NCBI GenBank assembly: GCA_949752745.1
Contig: OX457026.1
Coordinates: 43,865,239-43,929,238 of the forward strand
Length of the DNA: 64,000 nt
Reading direction: 5' to 3'
Origin: Protula sp. h YS-2021
Lineage: Eukaryota; Annelida; Polychaeta; Sabellida; Serpulidae
The notes beneath the pieces are model-generated. The model was given only the letters and a program-made list of their open reading frames with translations. It did not search any database and had not been told where the DNA came from. Position 1 is the stretch's first letter, and each line of letters starts with the position of its first letter. A program made the translations under genes and the position numbers. Positions 21,630-34,100 of this stretch are shown here, piece by piece.

Positions 21630-21842
21630 ATTGAAGGCGTCGGGAAGGCGGAATCGAGAGAACAGAGCCATACGGGTGAAGAAATGTCACGTGTCACGAA
21701 GGGGAGCCAATCAGAAACTAGACAGCAGCGTTCGCAGAAGCCTGGCCAATCTTCTGAAAACAGGTCGCTTCGATCAGAAGGGGAAAAAATCCAGCGAAGA
21801 CTGGAGACTGTCGACATGACATCCAATCAAAATCAAGAAGAG
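21630..21842 (+). CDS. MDN1: Midasin exon, basic Gln-rich stretch after the acidic domain
   Basis: Phase 0, 71 open codons: IEGVGKAESREQSHTGEEMS, then RVTKGSQSETRQQRSQKPGQ, SSENRSLRSEGEKIQRRLET and VDMTSNQNQEE. KPGQxxxxRSxxxxxxxxxxRLxTVD is the conserved signature of this part of midasin, C-terminal to the acidic region and thought to form a flexible tether to the MIDAS domain. The exon is intact. Its donor would be GAG|GCGAGT, a rare GC donor; a T-to-C loss of a normal GTGAGT is the other reading. Confidence 0.88.
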
Positions 21843-22927
21843 GCGAGTCACTTTTACCAAAACAGTGTGTTAACTAGACAGTTTTCGCTTGCCGAATACC
21901 GAAAATTGCACTTGGGGTCACAAAAAATACGATTCTGAACTCTTAATAATTCAGAACTGACCATAAACAAGGTGAAGGTTACCAAGATACCTCCTCCCTT
22001 ATCTTTTAGGCCCAAACGGTCGAAAATAAGCTTAAAATCGCACAACCTCTAACCGATTTTTTAGAACTTCCGGTTTTTGACATTGACCATGACCGGAATG
22101 GTCAAGATCCCCGAGATACCTCTTACGTGACGCTTTTCAAGCTGAAAGGTTCGAAATACGCTCAAAATAGAACTGTCTCTACCCGTTTTTTAAGATAATG
22201 GTCAGTATCCATTTTTTTCACCGTCACCATGACCGAGGTGGTCAAGATCACCGAGGTACTTCTTACATATAGTCTTTTAGGCCGAAAGGGTCAAAAATAA
22301 ATTCAAAATCGCTCTATCTCTAACCGTTTTCGAGATAATGGTCAACTTCCGGTTTTTTACTTTGACCATGGTCTAGGAGGTCAAGGTCACCGATGTACCT
22401 CTTACATATCGTTTTAGGTCCTAACGGATGGCAAATAGGCTCAAAATCGCTCTTTCACTAACCGTTTTCGAGATAAATACTCACTTCCGGTTTTTGACAT
22501 TGACCATGGCTGAGCATGTCAGTCATTCTCTGAGGTCATGGTTTAAAAAAGGCGTCTAATCACCCTCTATCAGTGAGCCAAATTTCATCACTCTTTAGCA
22601 AAGGGGAAAAACCCAAACGCTGCAGCCAACTTAAACTTGCACACGCATGCTGTGATGGCTCTCGTTGTAGATAGTTGGGCGATCAATACACCGAGGTTGA
22701 TATGCCAGTTTATATCAAAGCGTTTGCTTGCTTATAAAGGGCATAAGTGGCAACAATACAACTTCTGCAATCGTCCAGTCGTTCTCCACGAAGTTGAACA
22801 GCTCTGCTGTCCAGGCTACAATTGACCGTGGCTGTTGCCTTCTGCTCTTTGCGTAAGCGTGTGTAGTCGGAGAATCTTTCATGGTCAGTGTCATTGGAAG
22901 TATTGCTGGAAACATTGCTGCTTACAG
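21843..22927 (+). other. MDN1: Intron lacking expected midasin exons; diverged satellite inside
   Basis: Family members have roughly 200 residues (including a conserved WRRTKPSKRxYQI-like lead-in to MIDAS) between the exons on either side, yet I see no trace on either strand. About 22,035-22,550 holds four copies, in minus orientation, of a satellite of about 125 bp (CTCTATCTCTAACCGTTTTC, then AACTTCCGG), related to the 1.9-2.3 kb copies. The rest is unremarkable. Confidence 0.6.
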
Positions 22928-23054
22928 GTTATGGTGGCCGTAGATGACTCATCCAGCATGGCGGACAACCATTCGAAGCAACTGGCTTTCGAGAGTTGGT
23001 GACCATATCGAACGCACTAATGCTGCTAGAAGTAGGCCAGTTTGCCATTGCAAG
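22928..23054 (+). pseudogene. MDN1: Midasin MIDAS exon with a 1-nt deletion
   Basis: From TTACAG, phase 0: VMVAVDDSSSMADNHSKQLA FES. DDSSSM is the DxSxS metal-ion-dependent adhesion site that coordinates Mg2+ and binds the UBL domains of Ytm1/WDR12 and Rsa4/NLE1. At 22,994-22,998 the frame breaks (TGA at 23,000). The next frame gives LVTISNALMLLEVGQFAIA, a perfect continuation. A single missing base in GAGAGTTGG explains it: 127 nt present, 128 needed for the phase-2 junction (AG|T = Ser) with the next exon. Confidence 0.9.
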
Positions 23055-23672
23055 GTGATCCCATGGTTGAATATTTATATGTATTTTCTCGTTTCGTATC
23101 GCAGGCTGTGGTATTCAGCTTGTAATTGTGCTTTTACATTTCGTTATACTGCAGTTGGCTCCAATGCGGTTTGAACTTTTATTTGGCTGAAACTATTGTG
23201 GATGATTTAACGATGAATAAGATTGAAGAGTACCTGGTTTTAAACCATTTGGTTAGAAACAGCAAGTATCATTAGAATTTCTAATAAAAAGCGTTTGTGT
23301 AGTTTTGCTTAACGCTGAAACTATGTAGTTTCGCGAAACCCTGTCCAGATAAATATTAAATACAGCAGAACATAAATATATAACGGCATACGGGGGTAAC
23401 GACATACGGAGGTAACGACATACGGAGGTAACGACATACGGAGGAAAGGACATACGGAGGTAACGACATACGGAGGTAACGACACAGTTATCTGGATCTG
23501 CATGATTTTCCTTGCTTAAAACTGGCTGTGATAACGATTTGTTTTCCCGGTCCTAACCATGTCGTTATAACGAGCTTCTGTTCCGTGCATTACTCATGCA
23601 GCACTTGTAGCTAATGCGCTGGGAATATCTGGCCTTGACTGGTTACAACACACGACTTGTTTCTGGTTATAG
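23055..23672 (+). repeat. Midasin intron with a 16-bp minisatellite
   Basis: GGAGGTAACGACATAC is repeated about six times at 23,392-23,482, with one variant (GGAGGAAAGGACATAC). The rest of the intron is not repetitive. Minus-strand frames with RMSLPPYVV-like repeats are artefacts. Confidence 0.85.
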
Positions 23673-23787
23673 TTTCGGGGGACTCATCAAAGTGATTCAT
23701 GAATTTCACGAGCAGTTCAGCTCGCTGTCCGGAATCAAGTTCCTACAACAGCTCATCTTTGATCAGAAGAAAACCAAGATCGCCCAG
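23673..23787 (+). CDS. MDN1: Midasin exon, VWA/MIDAS domain middle
   Basis: Joined to the preceding AG, codon Ser is followed by FGGLIKVIHEFHEQFSSLSG then IKFLQQLIFDQKKTKIAQ to a GTACGC donor. SFGE.VK..HPFHEQF......L..F.QKKTKIAQ is highly conserved in midasin. Intact, 1 + 38 codons, phase 0 out. Confidence 0.94.
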
Positions 23788-24296
23788 GTACGCGTCACTT
23801 CTCACAGTTTGCTGATGTTTTGAAATACTCGAAAAGTCACAAATCCACACGTCACACGCTGAGTGGACTATGACTGAAGCTGACATCAGAAGGTTCAAGG
23901 TAGAAAGTGCACCATGTGCAACGTAAACAAAACTCAACTCGATGATGGATTGGATTCAGTTTGTTTGTTTGGGGCATCTTATAATAACAGGCCGACTGCC
24001 TTCTGTCCGAGACATGTCATAGGAGGCGACTTATCGGATTTTTTTTCTTTCTAGCTCTTCTCTTACCATTTCTTCATTCTTCCTTCTTTTTTCTCCACTT
24101 GTTCCTTTAGCAGATGGGTTATACAATAGCTATCGTAGTTGCTAAACGGGATGTAAGCACCAAACAAATACGATGAGGCAATCCATCTGAAGCCGGTGAA
24201 CGATAAAAAGTATTTAAAAAGAATGGCATTGAAAGAAGCATTGCAACTGTAAGTTATACTAAGACATCTTTTTTCTTAAATGTAGACTAGCTCAAG
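23788..24296 (+). other. Intron with a SINE-like fragment
   Basis: CATAGGAGGCGACTTATCGG (24,019-24,038), downstream of a TTTGTTTGTTTGG run (23,961-23,973), looks like a fragment of a dispersed family; its complement-type phrase GTCGCCTCTTGCG recurs at 54,793. No exon for the next conserved VWA segment (after KKTKIAQ) is visible. Confidence 0.45.
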
Positions 24297-25301
24297 TAAA
24301 ACTAGACAGAAATTCGCACAGCGAATTAGCCCCACTTGGAATGATAACTTAAAGCGGAAGGTAGATGATATTGCAGTTTGTTGACAATTTTCACATTTCT
24401 GAATGCAGAATATCCTCCTAAATACTACTAACTATACCGGTAAGGTCAAGGCCAAAAATTTGCTCTATCTCTTACCGTTTTCGAGATAAAGGCCAACTTC
24501 CGGTTTGAGGCTCGAAAGTGACATGGGGGTCAAGGACACCGGAAGTTATACCTTACGTATCGTCGTATTGGGGGTAGAGGTCGAAAATGAGGTCAAAATT
24601 GCTCTATCTCTTACCGTTTTCGAGATAAAGGGCAACTTCCGGTTTGGGGCTCACAAGTGACCTGGAGTTCAAGGACACCGGAAGTTATACCTTACGTATG
24701 GTTGTATAGGGGGTGGAGGTCGAAAATGAGGTCAGAATAGCTCTATCTCTTTCCGTTTTCGAGATAAAAGCCAACTTTCGGTTTGGGGCTCGAAAATGAC
24801 CTGGAGGTCAAGGACACCGGAAGTTATACCTTACGTATCGTCGTATATGAGGTGGAGGTCGAAAATGAGGTCAGAATTGCTCTATCTCTCACCGTATTTG
24901 AGATAAATCATTGTTTTTCTTAAATAACGTTTTTCGCGATTTCAAGGTCAAGCTCAAGGTCAAAAATTTTTACCGGTTACTTCAGATCACATCGCCCTTT
25001 ATATATGTGCCAAGTTTGGCTTTTCTAGCTTCAATGGCCTTGCTGTAGATGTCTGGAAACCGATTGACCTTTTTCACGATTTGACCTTGACCAGTACGGT
25101 CAAGGTCGAAAATTTTTATCAGGTGTTCCATTTCAGATGACCCTCCATACATGTGCCAAGTTTGGTTGGTCTAGCTTCAGCGGTCTCGTCGGAGATGTCT
25201 GGAAACCGAATCGGCGGAAAAAGAAAAAAAGGAGGAAAAAAAATAGGTGAAGAATTCAAGGCAATGCATCCCCATTTGGTATTTTCAATACCAAGTGGGA
25301 A
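24297..25301 (-). mobile_element. Helentron-like element, complete, minus orientation
   Basis: Read on the minus strand: left hairpin CCCACTTGGTATTG...AATACCAAATGGG (25,270-25,299), the CTTCACCTATTTT run, the TTCCGCCGATTCGGTTTCCAG core, two GGTCAAGGTCA modules, three to four satellite monomers of about 140 bp, then CCAAGTGGGG, AATTCGCTGTGCGAATT and GTCTAGTTTT (24,298-24,345). It is a compact relative of the 12.5-20.4 kb array and gives the single-unit structure. Confidence 0.8.
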
Positions 25302-25350
25302 TAAAATCATACGCACACCAAAAATGTTTATCATATAGTAGAATAAATCA

Positions 25351-25627
<277 letters not shown>

Positions 25628-25983
25628 CCAAACTTGGACGATGTAGGCTTGATACTGTACATCAAATAGCGCATAGTAAAAGCACGACTACTCCAAAAAA
25701 TGCAGCAGAAACATACGAAAAAAAACACACACAGGATATGTAAAACTTGAAGGACGATAAGGGAAAAGAAATCTAACGCACCAACCTCCCACACCCCCTC
25801 TTAACAACCACCATCACCATCCAATGTTTGTTGCATTTGGGCAATTAATGTCAATGAAATGTACCAAAAGCCTCCATAAATAATGTCACACTGAGATAAA
25901 GAGAGGAAAGGTGTTTTCTGATTTCCCTCAATGCTTGGGATCGTAAACGATATGATAACATTGTGAAACTTCATAATCACGTT

Positions 25984-26031
<48 letters not shown>

Positions 26032-26149
26032 CCGAGTCAGTACAGCATAGAAAAGGGCTTACCTACGTTTACAGCAATATGATATATATGTAGCCGTTTC
26101 TGAATTATAGAGAAGTGCGATAATAAAATCATACGCACATCCCCCGCCA
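25628..26149. repeat. Intron sequence with an (AG)n tract
   Basis: (AG)n lies at about 25,986-26,028. AATAAAATCATACGCACA occurs at 25,302 and again at 26,124, so the sequence next to one element's end is repeated next to another's start. This suggests a duplication or an insertion between two fragments of one element. Confidence 0.6.
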
Positions 26150-27423
26150 ACTTCCGGTTTTGGGCTCGAAAGTGACATGGAGGTCAAGGACACCGGAAGT
26201 TATAACTTACGTATCGTCGTATAGGGGATAGAGGTCGAAAATGAGGTCAGAATTGCTCTATCTCTTACCGTTTTCCAGATAAAGGCCAACTTCCGTTTTG
26301 GGGTTCGAAAGTGACCTGGAGGTCAAGGACACCGGAAGTTATATCTTACGTATCGTCGTATAGGGGGTGGAGGTCGAAAATGAGGTCAGAATTGCTCTAT
26401 CTCTTACCGTTTTCCAGATAAAGGCCAACTTCCGTTTTGGGGCTCGAAAGTGACATGGAGGTCAAGGACACCGGAAGTTATAACTTACGTATCGTCGTAT
26501 AGGGGATAGAGGTCGAAAATGAGGTCAGAATTGCTCTATCTCTTACCGTTTTCCAGATAAAGGCCAACTTCCGTTTTGGGGTTCGAAAGTGACCTGGAGG
26601 TCAAGGACACCGGAAGTTATACCTTACGTATCGTCGTATAGGGGGTGGAGGTCGAAAATGAGGTCAGAATTGCTCTATCTCTTACCGTTTTCGAGATAAC
26701 TCATTGTTTTTCTTAAATAACGTTTTTCGTGATTTCATGGTCATGGTCAAGGTCAAGGTCAAAAACTTTTATTGGTTGCTTCAGATCACATCGCTGTTTA
26801 TATATGTGCCAAGTTTGGCTTTTCTAACTTCAACGGCCTTGCAGTAATTGTCTGACAACCGATTGACCTTTTTCGCGATTTGACCTTGACCAGTAAGGTC
26901 AAGGTCAAAAAATTTATCAGGTGCACCACTTTCGATGACCCTCCATACATGTACCAAGTTTGGTTGGTCTAGCTTCAGTGGTCTCGGACGTTTTCGAGAT
27001 AACTCATTGTTTTTCTTAAATAACGTTTTTCGCGATTTCAAGGTCATGGTCAAGGTCAAGGTCAAAAATTTTTATTCATTGCTTTGTATCACATCGCCCT
27101 TTATATATATGCCAAGTTTGGCTTTTCTAGCTTCAACGGTCTTGCAGTAATTGTCTGAAAACCGTTTGACCTTTTTCGCGATTTGACCTTGACCAGTAAG
27201 GTCAAGGTCGAAAATGTTTATCAAGTGCACCACTTCAGATGACCCTCCATACATGTGCCAAGTTTGGTTGGTCTAGCTTCAGCGGTCTCGGAGGAGATGT
27301 CTGGAAACCGATTCGGCGGAAGAAGAAAAAAAATAAAAATAAAAAGCGAGAAAAAAAAGGAAAAATAGGTGAAGAATTCGAGGCAATCCATCCCCATTTG
27401 GCTTTTTCAATGCCAAGTGGGAA
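26150..27423 (-). mobile_element. Helentron-like element, minus orientation, right end missing
   Basis: The minus-strand left hairpin CCACTTGGCATTG...GCCAAATGGGG ends at 27,422. Two GGTCAAGGTCA core modules (26,740-27,310) are followed by four satellite monomers of about 140 bp (26,150-26,700) that stop abruptly at 26,150 with no CTAGT end or stem-loop. Monomers repeat as identical pairs (26,150-26,440 versus 26,440-26,700). Confidence 0.75.
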
Positions 27424-27988
27424 TTAGAAGCTCATCCCGCTAGCGAAATGTTAAACACTTGACAAAACTTAAAACGCAAAAATACTGGCTTCAATGGGTT
27501 ATTTCTTGAATAATATATTGCAAACAACACAGCTTGAATACGTCTTATAAGCCGAGTAGTGTTTAGTTTCTGTTGACTTAAGGTTTTATTGACTGATCTA
27601 GCATACACAGTGAGAGCTCGCACAAAGCTCACTGAGCAACTGTGTGTGATGTGGCTTAAATGCTACGCATTAACTTGCAAAAAATACACTCTTTTCACAT
27701 GGCGTTTTAACAAAGAACACGAAATCAAAGACGAAAATAAAAAGTGACATGCACATGTTCAGATCAAGCTCTTCATAAGTCCCAAGTTTCATGGTCGTAG
27801 GGCCCATAGTGTCAGAGAAGAAGAAGACACAAAAAATCGGAAAAAGTGTCAAGAAGAAAAAAAAAGGACGAATTTTGCTCGCACAATTTCATATAACTCT
27901 TGCAAGCCAAAGGCTTGTCAAGTGTTAAAAAGATGCATTTCAGCTTCTGAAAAAGATGACGGTGCTCACGACTGACGCGAGGTCCAAG
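27424..27988 (+). other. MDN1: Midasin intron remainder
   Basis: Non-repetitive, AT-rich. No convincing coding on either strand. Confidence 0.4.
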
Positions 27989-28085
27989 AGGCATTCTACA
28001 CACCACAATCCGGAAACTTCGCAGCTGCTACTTATAGTGTCGGATGGGAGGGGCTTGTTTCTGGATGATATCAGCCTTTGTGATA
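27989..28085 (+). pseudogene. MDN1: Midasin exon remnant, VWA domain (VSDGRGLFL)
   Basis: One frame reads HHNPETSQLLLIVSDGRGLF then LDDIS (28,001-28,077). The family has ..SSETAQLLLVVSDGRGLFLEG at this point, between KKTKIAQ and the C-terminus. The preceding helix (FLESVANMF...) and the following strand (..NIFVIFVVLDNPSS) are not found in the flanks. A stop follows at 28,097, so the exon looks truncated on both sides. Splice limits are therefore uncertain. Confidence 0.75.
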
Positions 28086-28350
28086 TCAGACAGTGCCAAT
28101 AACAAGGCAAGTACAGACCATTGATTTACGGGCTTCACAGGCATTTTTTTTTCTTTTTTTTTTTAGGGGAGGGGTGGGGGAGTCATTAGATTCTTAAGAC
28201 TATGTCGTCATGACTGGAATCGTGTGTACAAAGAAATTTAAAGTCAAATCAATTGAAATCAAATACATTGTAAATTGGTGTTGTTGAGTCGAGTCATAAG
28301 AACACATTCATGTGATCACGATGCTGTGATTGATCGCTTTGCCTCGACAG

Positions 28351-28527
28351 GATTCCACACTGGACATCAAGGTACCCGTTTTCAAAGGTGAAAACCAACT
28401 GCCAGAAATCAAGCCTTACATTCCTTTCCCGTTCTACATGCTGTTGAGAGATATCAATACTTTGCCAAACACTTTAAGTGACGCTTTACGGAAATGGTTT
28501 GAATTAGTGACTGCAACAGATAGGTGA
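28351..28527 (+). CDS. MDN1: Midasin last exon with C-terminus and stop
   Basis: From TCGACAG, phase 0: DSTLDIKVPVFKGENQLPEI, KPYIPFPFYMLLRDINTLPN, TLSDALRKWFELVTATDR, stop TGA at 28,525. It matches the midasin C-terminus through to the final residues. Compared with the usual SYMEEFPFPFY, three residues are missing at PYIPFPFY, an in-frame contraction of a conserved loop. Otherwise intact. No strong AATAAA is obvious immediately downstream; GATAAAATAATA occurs at 28,679. Confidence 0.94.
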   Translation, partial: DSTLDIKVPVFKGENQLPEIKPYIPFPFYMLLRDINTLPNTLSDALRKWFELVTATDR

Positions 28528-31170
28528 AAAACGAGAAAGTGACAAGTTTTACGTTTATTAGTATAACTACACTTTACAGATGTGTGCTCTGTTTTTGTGG
28601 TTCGTTAAGAATATCAGTTCATATTCATTGAAGGAAAGTGGTGTTAATTAATTTGTTGTTTCCAATGGGAAATGCATTGATAAAATAATATTTAAGTTAC
28701 ACAGGTGCTCAGTTATCGGATTTATCGGCTCAATTATCGGATTTACGCATTCATGAGTGTGGTAAAGAACGTCTGTAACAAGCGTATTGTAAAACTCGAA
28801 ATGCATATAAAAACAATTTAAAGTTTTCCTGTATGTAGGACTACTGTCGTTACGGTGGTGTTGAGGTGCGGATACTTTTTTTTTCCTTGAGTGGTGGCTA
28901 TTAAGTGTTCCTTGTGGGGTATTTCTGTTTTGTCATAGCCCCTGGTAGCTGAAAAAAGCCTAACAAATATTTATATTTTAAAAAAGAAAGAGTGATGAAA
29001 TGTGTTATTCTACAGAATGGAGGGTTTGTGTATCTTGTTGTCAGTGGTCGTAATGCCAGAAGTTCACTGTACAGTTCACTGACTCCAGTAACTGGACCGC
29101 AAGTAAACTGAACGCACGAAAGTGAATGGATACTTCAGACCTGTGTCAATAATCAGTCAATTTTGTGTGTGGCATAGCTAGTTCGGCTGATCTTCGCTGA
29201 TACAAGCGCAGTTAACTGTGCACTTGACTTCTGTGAATACTACCGCAGACGCTGCGGCAGTGACAGATATTTACGAGAGAGAGAGGGAGAGGTAGGGAGG
29301 GAGCGAGCGAGAGAGAGAGGGGGGAGGGGATATCAAAACCCGCAACTCTAAACATTGGTTTCAAGTTCATTTGTTTATCTGATCAGGTTTTTGCCTGCGA
29401 AGTTTCAAGATTATTGTTGAGATTTCCAGATGAATTTGCTTCAGAATGACATTACTTAAAATAAACTGCGAATCTTGCAAAAAAAAAATAATATGGTTTT
29501 GTCTGTTCTTGAATTATTTTTCATGATTGCCAGATGAATAAGATGAAATCACATTTTATAAATAAAACTGCAAAACGTACAAAATTATTCTTTTATTAAC
29601 AAGTTGCGTGGACACCATGCAGCCCATCGTGGCTTGTGACTGTTTGATATTGCGCATTATATCGTCAGTTCATAGGAGTTTTGAAATTATGGGTAAAAAG
29701 CTAACCAATTTTTTGCTTGGACTCCAGATATTCCAAACTTTCTTTCTGAGGAGAAAGAAATGTTTTTATATGTTAAACTTGATAAGTTATAATAAAGACT
29801 GGAAAAAAAACGCGAATGTGGTGACAGTGGGGAAAAACGCGAATTTGGTAACAGTGGGGAAAAACGCGAATTTGGTGACCAGGAGGGGGGGGGGGGGGTA
29901 ACGCGAATTTGGTGACAGTGGGGTCAGCAATTTTCATTATTTAATTATGCGTCAGTCAGAAAATTTAGTATAAAACACGCGTTTGCATTGTCAGTTTAAA
30001 ACGTATTTCAATACATACGGAGCCTTAATTACAAAAATCAGGTGTCGATGTAAGTTAAATCGGTTAGAAGCCATGATACTGGTGTTTTGAAATATGAATT
30101 TTGCAGGTACTTTGTGTTACATTTTTGGAGTGGTTTTTACTTTATTTCGTAATTCCTACATATCAGTTTTAAATCATGTTCAACGTTCTCCAAGTTTTGT
30201 TGGGGGGTTTGAAAGCTTGACAGAAAGCGGTTTCAGACGGTGTCACTTATCTTGCATGCACTCGGCCAATTTCGGTTTCTCCAACGGTCCTTTCGTAGGT
30301 GAATGTGAGGGCGGAGTACAAACTTCGTAACATGTCCATCGACAAATTTAGCCCAGGTGGCTCATGGTGGTGGCTCTGTCGTCCGTCCGTCGTGCCCACT
30401 GCTCTTCCCTTCATCACAGGCCACTACTCCCACCCTGATGATCTTCTTCCCGCGACTGAGGACAATAGTGGGTAGGTGCGTGTGATTTTTATTTTGACCG
30501 TGACTCTATTTCAAGGTCACAATGGCCGTCATCTTAGAGTTTCTGTTCCAGTTGAGGGCTGTTAGTTTTACATTGATCCAGTTTCAAAGCCACATATGCC
30601 GCAATCTGATCTGGTCAGGGGTATGCCCTCGTGGATATGCACTGGTTGAGAATTGGATCAATTTTGCAGCATCGAATTGCGCTCCCTTCCCAGCGCTCCA
30701 GGCTTTGTCGGATCAGTCCTTCCTTTCGTGTGGTTTTATTGTATCTGAGGTTGAATTTTATGTGAATAAAAATTGAAACCCATTCTAGGTGGCAAAATTT
30801 TGTTTAACAAAGCAATTTTTAGTTTTATCATAAAGGTTTGTAATCAAGAAGAAAGCAAAAAATTCATCGTCAAAAAAAATCACCCTTAGCAATGGCACAA
30901 ACAACACTAGCAAGGACGCTTATTGGTTGTTAGTGTTGTAAACACGATTCTGCTCCTATTGTTGCCGCCGTACGAAGAAATAACCGATATTCCACCAATA
31001 AATTACCCACGTTATGGCCGTAAAATTAAGATAATGGCTTATTTAGAACCAGACACGTAAATTAGACCTATTACAGCTCAAAATTTGAAGTTTTTGGATC
31101 CAAATTATGATCCATAATAATCCAGGTCAAACTTTCATTTTTTACCCATACTATTGAACTTTGCGTTATT
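28528..31170. other. Intergenic stretch, few features
   Basis: Contains a GA-rich tract (29,274-29,325), a minisatellite (29,815-29,925), and at 30,965-31,130 a sequence (GAAGAAATAACCGATATTCC ... GACACGTAAATTAGACC) that recurs diverged at 58,673-58,830. Open frames of 80-100 codons (29,608; 30,094; 30,522) show no recognisable domain and I do not call them genes. Confidence 0.5.
29815..29925. repeat. 27-bp minisatellite (AACGCGAATTTGGTGACAGT)
   Basis: Four units of GTGACAGTGGGGAAAAACGC plus GAATTTG. The third spacer is expanded into a G run (29,883-29,898). Confidence 0.85.
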
Positions 31171-34100
31171 CTCACATGGTATCAAAGATACCATATGAGG
31201 TTGAAATGCTTAGAATTCTTCACCTATTTTTTTTTTTTGTTTTTTTTTTTTGTTTTTTTTTTTTTTTTGTTTTTTTTTAGTTTTCCGCCAAAATCTTGTT
31301 CGCGCTTCTCCTCCGAAACCGCTGGGCGTAGAAAGATGAAACTTGGCACACGTATGTAGACCAACGTGAACTCGATCTGCGTCGATTTTCAGTGACCTAA
31401 AGCATTGTCTTCAAGGTCAAATTCAAGGTCAAAGGTCAATTGCGGCCGAATTCTTGTTCGCGCTTCTTCTCAGAAACGGCTGGGCGCAGAAAGTTGAAAC
31501 TTGGCACACATACGCAGACTAATGTGAACTGGATCTGCGCTGAATTTCAGTGACCTTGAGCATTGTTTTCAAGGTCAAATTCAAGGTCAAATTTAAAAAA
31601 AGTAATAAATCGAAAACGGTTAGAGATAGAGCGATTCTGAGCGAATTTTCGACCCGAAGGGTATAACTTATCGCATAAAAGGATATCTCGGCGAGCTCGA
31701 TCTGGTCGGGTGACGATCGACGTCGAAACCGGAAGTTGGGTAATATCTCGAAAACGGTTAGAGATAGAGCGATTCTGAGCGAATTTTCGGCCCAAAGGGT
31801 ATAACACACTGTATAAGAAGTGTTCCCGGCGAGCTCGATCCGGTCGGGTGACGATCGACGTCGAAACCGGAAGTTGGCTAATATCTCGAAAACGGTTAGA
31901 GATAGAGCGATTCTGAGCGAATTTTCGACCCGACGGGTTTAAAACAGTTGTATAAAAGGGTATCTCGGCGAGCGCGACCCGGTCGGGTGACGATCGACGT
32001 CGAAACCGGAAGTTGGCTAATATCTCGAAAACGGTTAGAGATAGAGCGATTCTGAGCGAATTTTCGACCCGACGGGTTTAAAACAGTTGTATAAAAGGGT
32101 ATCTCGGAGAGCGCGACACGGTCGGGTGACGATCGACGTCGAAACCGGAAGTTGGCTAATATCTCGAAAACGGTTAGAGATAGAGCGATTCTGACGAATT
32201 TTCGACCCTACGGGTTTAAAACTGTTGTATAAAAGGGTATCTCGGCGAGCGCGACCCGGTCGGGTGACGATCGACGTCGAAACCGGAAGTTGGCTAATAT
32301 CTCGAAAACGGTTAGAGATAGAGCGATTCTGAGCGAATTTTCGGAACAAAGGGTATAACACACTGTATAAAAAGTGTTCCCGGCGAGCTCGACCCTGTCG
32401 GGTGACGATCGACGTCGAAACCGGAAGTTGGCTAATATCTCGAAAACGGTTAGAGATAGAGCGATTCTGAGCGAATTTTCGACCCGACGGGTTTAAAACA
32501 GTTGTATAAACGGGTATCTCGGAGAGCGCGACCCGGTCGGGTGACGATCGACGTCGAAACCGGAAGTTGGCCAATATCTCGAAAACGGTTAGAGATAGAG
32601 CGATTCTGAGCGAATTTTCGACCCTACGGGTTTAAAACAGTTGTATAAAAGGGTATCTCGGCGAGCGCGACCCGGTCGGGTGACGATCGACGTCGAAACC
32701 GGAAGTTGGCTAATATCTCGAAAACGGTTAGAGATAGAGCGATTCTGAGCGAATTTTCGGCCCAAAGGGTATAACACACTGTATAAAAAGTGTTCCCGGC
32801 GAGCTCGATCCGGTCGGGTGACGATCGACGTCGAAACCGGAAGTTGGCTAATATCTCGAAAACGGTTAGAGATAGAGCGATTCTGAGCGAATTTTCGACC
32901 CTACGGGTTTAAAACAGTTGTACAAAAGGGTATCTCGGCGAGCGCGACCCGGTCGGGTGACGATCGACGTCGAAACCGGAAGTTGGCTAATATCTCGAAA
33001 ACGGTTAGAGATAGAGCGATTCTGAGCGAATTTTCGGAACAAAGGGTATAACACACTGTATTAAAAGTGTTCCCGGCGAGCTCGACCCGGTCGGGTGACG
33101 ATCGACGTCGAAACCGGAAGTTGGCTAATATCTCGAAAACGGTTAGAGATAGAGCGATTCTGAGCGAATTTTCGACCCGACGGGTTTTAAACAGTTGTAT
33201 AAAAGGGTATCTCGGCGAGCGCGACCCGGTCGGGTGACGATCGACGTCGAAACCGGAAGTTGGCTAATATCTCGAAAACGGTTAGAGATAGAGCGATTCT
33301 GAGCGAATTTTCGACCCGACGGGTTTAAAACAGTTGTATAAAAGGGTATCTCGGAGAGCGCGACCCGGTCGGGTGACGATCGACGTCGAAACCGGAAGTT
33401 GGCTAATATCTCGAAAACGGTTAGAGATAGAGCGATTCTGAGCGAATTTTCGGCCCAAAGGGTATAACACACTGTATAAAAAGTGTTCCCGGCGAGCTCG
33501 ATCCGGTCGGGTGACGATCGACGTCGAAACCGGAAGTTGGCTAATATCTCGAAAACGGTTAGAGATAGAGCGATTCTGAGCGAATTTTCGACCCGACGGG
33601 TTTAAAACAGTTGTATAAAAGGGTATCTCGGAGAGCGCGACCCGGTCGGGTGACGATCGACGTCGAAACCGGAAGTTGGCTAATATCTCGAAAACGGTTA
33701 GAGATAGAGCGATTCTGAGCGAATTTTCGGCCCAAAGGGTATAACACACTGTATAAAAAGTGTTCCCGGCGAGCTCGACCCGGTCGGGTGACGATCGACG
33801 TCGAAACCGGAAGTTGGCCAATATCTCAAAAACGGTTAGAGATAGAGCGCTTTTGAGCGAATTTTCGACCCGACGGGTTTAAAACAGTTGTATAAAAGGG
33901 TATCTCGGCGAGCGCGACCCGGTCGGGTGACGATCGACGTCGAAACCGGAAGTTGGCTAATATCTCGAAAACGGTTAGAGATAGAGCGATTCTGAGCGAA
34001 TTTTCGGTCCAAAGGGTATAACACACTGCATTAAAAGTGTTCCCGGCGAGCTCGACCCGGTCGGGTGACGATCGACGTCGAAACCGGAAGTTGGCTAATA

